DNA from: Paeniglutamicibacter gangotriensis Lz1y
Lineage (GTDB): Bacteria > Actinomycetota > Actinomycetes > Actinomycetales > Micrococcaceae
Length of the DNA stretch: 64,000 bases
Assembly (NCBI RefSeq): GCF_000348945.1
Contig: NZ_AOCK01000002.1
Location: 434,001 to 498,000 of the forward strand
Direction: 5' to 3'
Both the position numbers and the translations under genes were made by a program. Every line of letters begins with the position of its first letter. The first letter of the stretch is position 1. Below, piece by piece: positions 61,888-64,000 of this stretch. Under the pieces are notes generated by a model. The model was not told the origin of the DNA. It saw only the letters and a program-made list of their open reading frames with translations, and did not search any database.

Positions 61888-63549
61888 CCCTGATTTTTCA
61901 TGGAACGCCGACGGGCCGCCGGCCGGGGGCGTCGGGTTCCATCTTCCGAAAGGGCTTGCTTCTGTCGTTTCGAAGGGGTCGCGGCAGGGGGTCCTATGCC
62001 GCGAGGTGTCCGTTGCGCCAGCGTTCGCGCAGCCGGGCGGTTCCCTCGACGAGGGTGAAGAAGAGTGGTGATTCGGGGGCGGACTCGGGGATCAGCAGCC
62101 TTTTCTGCCGGGCGCTGCTGATGATTTTTCCGGCAATCGAAAACAACCGGTAGCGCCACCGCTTCATGTCCCAGGTACCGGCGTCGTGGCCGGCGGGCAG
62201 GATCGCCAGTGGCATCCACGCGACGAGGTTCATCGCGAGCATCGCGAGGTCCGTCCAGAGCTGGTTCGCCGAAGCCCGGAAAAAGGGCAGCTTCCCCATG
62301 CCACTGTTCTTGAGCGTCTTGATGCGGTTTTCGCACCGTCCCCGGGCGCGGTGCCCGGCATCAAGGAACGCGACGTTCCAGCGCGGGGCGTTGGTCAGGA
62401 ACGCGGTCACCCGGTGCCCGTCGACGTCGAAGATGGAGGCCTGGGCCCCGGGATGCAAGGGTTCGGCCCGGAGATACAGACGGGTTCCTGCCGGGTAGCC
62501 ATGCAGCTTGATGACCTTCGTTGCATCGATGACCCACGCGTCGCGGCGTTCGTACCCGTCCTGCTCAATGACCCGCTCCCAGAGGTCCTTGTCATTGATC
62601 CAGTGGACGAAGCGCTCGTTGGGAACCGGCAGGGTGTAGGAGGTGGAGAACTGCAGTCCCAGGGAGTGCAGGTGGTTCAGGAACTCGCGAGACGCCCCGG
62701 CGCTGTCGGTGCGCACCAGGATCCTGTCGGCATGCAGTTTCCCGTGCTCGTCGCGCATCGAGTCGGGCAGCTGGGCCAGGGCCTTGTCGAGCACACGGAT
62801 GTGGTCCTTGGCGCTGTTGGCACCCTGGTTGCCGGCCCGCAGTTCCGCGGCCAGGACCTCTCCGGTGCCGTTTCCCCTGCCGTAGTCGAGGCTGGCAACG
62901 AACGGGGAATGCCCGAAACCGCGCTTGTAATGGCCGGTGGCCAATTCCTTCTCGGAATGCGCGTCCACGAGGGTGGCGTCAAGGTCGATGATCAGCGGGT
63001 CCAGCCTGGTGGCCAGGGTGGCGGGGTTCCGTGGGCCGGCGGCCTCCCAGATCCTGGAGCGCAGGGCCTTGGCGACCGCGGCGAAGCCCAAGGTGAAGGC
63101 CTCGGGCTCCTCGGTGGCTCGTTCCACGAAGCGGGAGACCGTCGCGTTGGAGGCGACGGGGCCGAACAGGTCCGGGCTGTCGCGCAGGGTGTCGAGGTCC
63201 GAGACGTGTTCGCCGCCGTCGGCGAGCATCACCGCCAGGGAGCCGAGGACCCGTCCCGGGCGGTGGGTGGCCGTCTCGGGAACGAACCCGGCCAGTTGCT
63301 CTTCGCACAGGGCGCCGAAGCCGGTCGCGTCCAGGAAGGAGGTGAGCACGTTCAGGCCGGCGTGGGAAACCAGCGACTGGCCGGTCGGGGCTGCCGGGAG
63401 GGACGGGAAAACACGGGTATCGTTAAGCATCGAAAAGGTGAGCCCTGTTCTGGTGGATAAAAAGGTGTGGTACCTCTATTTTCCCAGATCAGCTCACCTT
63501 TTCGACGTTAAAGGCACTTAATGACGCCCCGCTTCATGAAAAGGCCGGG
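61888..63549 (-). mobile_element. Intact IS1380-family element flanked by CTAG
   Basis: The left end CCCTGATTTTTCATGGAACG and inverted right end CCCGGCCTTTTCATGAAGCG match in CCC, TTTTCATG and flanking positions. The 4-bp direct repeat CTAG occurs at 61884-61887 and 63550-63553. Total length of about 1.66 kb and one transposase gene are normal for IS1380. Confidence 0.82.
61994..63430 (-). CDS. IS1380-family transposase
   Basis: The protein is 478 aa, complete. The DDE core is visible: LDPLIIDLDATLVDAH (first Asp), RILVRTDSAGASREFLNH (second Asp), and GRCENRIKTLKNSGMGKLPF (Glu). The N-terminal region includes PGRVLGSLAVMLADGGEHVSDLDTLR, and ATVSRFVER, as in IS1380/IS1676-type DDE_Tnp_1 enzymes. 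It is read on the opposite strand to the surrounding IS21 and IS630 genes. Confidence 0.94.
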   Translation of the reverse strand: MLNDTRVFPSLPAAPTGQSLVSHAGLNVLTSFLDATGFGALCEEQLAGFVPETATHRPGRVLGSLAVMLADGGEHVSDLDTLRDSPDLFGPVASNATVSRFVERATEEPEAFTLGFAAVAKALRSRIWEAAGPRNPATLATRLDPLIIDLDATLVDAHSEKELATGHYKRGFGHSPFVASLDYGRGNGTGEVLAAELRAGNQGANSAKDHIRVLDKALAQLPDSMRDEHGKLHADRILVRTDSAGASREFLNHLHSLGLQFSTSYTLPVPNERFVHWINDKDLWERVIEQDGYERRDAWVIDATKVIKLHGYPAGTRLYLRAEPLHPGAQASIFDVDGHRVTAFLTNAPRWNVAFLDAGHRARGRCENRIKTLKNSGMGKLPFFRASANQLWTDLAMLAMNLVAWMPLAILPAGHDAGTWDMKRWRYRLFSIAGKIISSARQKRLLIPESAPESPLFFTLVEGTARLRERWRNGHLAA

Positions 63550-63705
63550 CTAGATGAGCCTGAACTTTGCTTGCTTGAGTGGCTAGTACCGCGGCTGGCA
63601 AAGTTTGCTCCTCCGGGGTGACCGGCCGATCCGGTTCCCGTTGCGCGCGTGATGCATTCGGCGCACGCTGGTAGTGCGGGATTCCGCCCGTCCCAGGAGG
63701 CTTCG

Positions 63706-64000
63706 ATGACACACCGCGTGATGGTCCGAGAAATCGACAACGACGAGGAAACGCAGTTGCTGCAGATCGTGCGCCGCGGCGGGTCCGGCCCGGTGGTCAC
63801 CTGGCGTCGGGCACAGATGGTGCTGCTCTCGGCCCGGGGCATGGACGTGGCGGCGATCGCGGAGGTCGCCTTCACCAGCCTGGACCGGGTCCGCGACGTG
63901 CTGCACAACTTCAACACCGACGGCTTCGACTCGCTTCACCCCCACTACGCCGGCGGGCGTCCCCCGAAATTCGACCCCGGGCAACGCGAGAAGATCAAGA
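63706..64000 (+). CDS. IS630-family transposase, N-terminal part (runs off the window)
   Basis: The first 98 codons are present, with CAGGAGG seven bases before the ATG. The region VTWRRAQMVLLSARGMDVAAIAEVAFTSLDRVRDVLHNFNTDGFDSL is the paired helix-turn-helix (HTH_29/32 type) of IS630-family transposases, followed by YAGGRPPKFD, the typical GRPPK linker before the DDE domain. The catalytic domain lies beyond the window. Confidence 0.88.
   Translation, partial: MTHRVMVREIDNDEETQLLQIVRRGGSGPVVTWRRAQMVLLSARGMDVAAIAEVAFTSLDRVRDVLHNFNTDGFDSLHPHYAGGRPPKFDPGQREKIK

Noticed and set aside
62186-63460. 424-codon plus-strand frame across the IS1380 transposase
   Set aside because: Antisense shadow; composition dominated by Gly, Val and Gln without a domain.
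1-64000. CRISPR array or classical defence island
   Set aside because: No short regularly spaced repeats and no cas, restriction or toxin-antitoxin genes were seen; the only island features are insertion sequences.

Overview
The window looks like chromosome of a high-GC actinobacterium, most likely Micrococcaceae (Arthrobacter-like). Supporting this are the strong G/C bias at third codon positions, an IclR regulator divergent from leuCD (the NdgR/LtbR arrangement), the order murA-plsC-gpsA-ddl, a DUF3515 lipoprotein, actinobacterial LCP proteins, and many start codons placed 6-9 nt after a TAnnnT box, as in leaderless transcripts. The genus is an inference; no rRNA gene is present.

Layout. 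0-11 kb: the end of a glycosyltransferase, a FAD oxidoreductase with a small four-helix-type partner, a Cof-type HAD phosphatase, a decayed universal stress protein gene, a secreted eight-module SH3 protein with an internal 399-bp duplication, an ABC-F ATPase with an apparent C-terminal frameshift, a decayed polysaccharide deacetylase gene, and serA. 11-24 kb: NYN-domain protein, metG, an IS4-type remnant, a two-component system, leuB, ilvE, galE, a fumarylacetoacetate-hydrolase-family enzyme, gltX and a HAD hydrolase. 24-44 kb: tRNA-Gln and two tRNA-Glu genes, a pair of dynamin-like GTPases, thiL, ndgR/leuC/leuD, murA, plsC-gpsA-ddl, DUF3515, an LCP-DAK2-recG-rsmD operon, a convergent aminotransferase/SpeE-like operon, and coaD.

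44.6-54.5 kb is a cell-surface glycopolymer locus. It holds galU, an LCP ligase, a two-gene ABC exporter, two GT2 glycosyltransferases, a CDP-alcohol phosphotransferase with His in place of the fourth motif Asp, TagD (CDP-glycerol synthesis), a TagB/TagF-like polymerase and a Stealth-family sugar-phosphate transferase. Together these suggest a phosphodiester-linked wall polymer containing glycerol-phosphate and sugar-1-phosphate, exported by ABC transporter and attached by LCP.

54.5-64 kb is an insertion-sequence island. It contains an intact IS21 element (4-bp target duplication CCAG), an IS3 remnant abutting a 5'-truncated IS4-type remnant, an isolated acyltransferase-3 gene, an IS110 recombinase gene with a non-coding flank where a bridge RNA could lie, an intact IS1380 element (flanked by CTAG), and the start of an IS630 transposase. 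No CRISPR array, prophage or classical defence system was seen. The most interesting candidates for something new are the hybrid glycopolymer locus, the dynamin pair and the IS110 flank.
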